From: Oscillatoria sp. FACHB-1407
GTDB lineage: Bacteria > Cyanobacteriota > Cyanobacteriia > Elainellales > Elainellaceae
Length of the DNA: 64,000 nt
NCBI RefSeq assembly: GCF_014697545.1
Contig: NZ_JACJSA010000030.1
Coordinates: 1 to 64,000, forward strand
Reading direction: 5' to 3'
Positions 63,653 through 64,000 of the stretch are shown piece after piece (the stretch's first letter is position 1; every line of letters starts with the position of its first letter). The notes beneath the pieces were generated by a model. The model saw nothing but the letters and a program-made list of their open reading frames with translations, was not told the origin of the DNA and ran no database searches. A program made the position numbers and the translations under genes.

Positions 63653-63816
63653 GAATTTTTCGTTCAATCCTCGATTTAACGGTTAAAATCTGGCTGCAAA
63701 GGGGGAACCCTTTGAGGAGAAAATTCATCAATGCTTTACAGCATTGGTTACGGTATTCCCACCAGGATTTTGGGATTATCCACAGCGTTAATAAGGTCGG
63801 ATCTAGGGTTGGAGCT

Positions 63817-64000
63817 ATGAGAATCATTAACGGGGTCATAACCACACTCGGCATTGCAGTGACTCTAATAGGAGCACCGAGCATCGCAACAGCGCAGAAC
63901 CCTTTGCCAGAAGCATCTCCGTCGGAGTCAACGGCACCAGAAGCTACTTCACCAGTAGCACCTGAAGCAGAGGCACCTTTGCCAACAACCACTCCAACAG
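63817..64000 (+). CDS. Exported protein, 5' part only
   Basis: Plus-strand gene running off the window. From ATG 63817, the first about 26 residues form a signal peptide (MRIINGVITTLGIAVTLIG..., cleavage near ATA-Q), and the following 35 residues are a Pro/Glu/Ala/Ser/Thr linker. The rest is outside, so function is unknown; cell-wall enzymes often start this way. Upstream DNA (63660-63816) is G/C-patterned but not assigned. Confidence 0.7.
   Translation, partial: MRIINGVITTLGIAVTLIGAPSIATAQNPLPEASPSESTAPEATSPVAPEAEAPLPTTTPT

Noticed and set aside
63618-63992. Minus-strand frame opposite the truncated last gene
   Set aside because: The plus-strand signal-peptide reading is far more plausible and its composition mirrors the Pro/Glu/Ala linker.

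Overview
The window is a chromosomal segment of a cyanobacterium. HIP1-type octamers (GCGATCGC) are spread through genes on both strands. The gene set is that of an oxygenic phototroph: chlorophyll synthase (chlG), Ycf54, Ycf39, PetP, Tab2, MenG and the Get3d-type ATPase. Mid-range GC, many short intergenic repeats and several cyanobacteria-only DUF families (DUF1400, DUF2949, DUF445, low-complexity-tail membrane protein) fit a filamentous Leptolyngbya- or Oscillatoria-like lineage, but the species cannot be told from the sequence. There is no transposase, phage, plasmid, CRISPR or toxin-antitoxin island; about 57 genes are supported.

Layout. 0.1-6.2 kb: tRNA-Leu, a tandem-domain nucleotide cyclase, tRNA-Ser, a J-domain/pentapeptide fusion, two cyanobacterial membrane or small proteins and a DUF1400 protein. 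7-11 kb: SLH/beta-helix surface protein, TonB-like protein, heptose-type sugar kinase. 11.3-16.5 kb: exopolysaccharide sugar transferase, CRTISO-like oxidoreductase, Uma2 nuclease, DUF2949, and an orphan ABC substrate-binding lipoprotein overlapping an MBL-fold hydrolase. 16.7-25.9 kb: a 1224-residue hybrid histidine kinase, TldE/PmbA, Tab2 and a stress-type protein. 26.6-31.5 kb: BY-kinase for polysaccharide export, ycf54, pdxJ. 31.9-41 kb: SGNH hydrolase, thrC with a MoaD/ThiS partner, ycf39, histidine phosphatase, ispF, PHP protein, rhomboid. 41.2-47.9 kb: PBP1A-type enzyme, chlG with Get3d, petP, hisF. 48.9-56.2 kb: REC-GAF regulator, menG, DUF445, STAS protein, N-acetylmuramoyl-alanine amidase, argD. 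56.5-64 kb: an operon of a pseudo-protease, a trypsin-like protease and a pseudo-receiver LuxR regulator; an 8-cysteine ferredoxin; a J-protein coupled to hisZ; a 2Fe-2S ferredoxin / nuclease-like / IMPase operon; and a secreted protein cut by the window end.

The genes mix housekeeping metabolism (His, Thr, Arg, PLP, isoprenoid, phylloquinone), photosynthetic assembly, envelope and exopolysaccharide work, and signalling.

Two things stand out. First, intergenic DNA carries at least three families of non-coding, palindromic, MITE-like repeats (called A, B and C here). One C copy sits inside a B copy with a 6-7 bp target duplication, and an uninterrupted B copy elsewhere in the window shows the empty site. 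Second, several proteins show separated or lost active sites: a tandem cyclase whose metal and transition-state residues lie in different domains, a Ser-to-Ala trypsin-like protein co-transcribed with an intact one and with an Asp-to-Glu receiver, and a nuclease-like lipoprotein without its catalytic acids.
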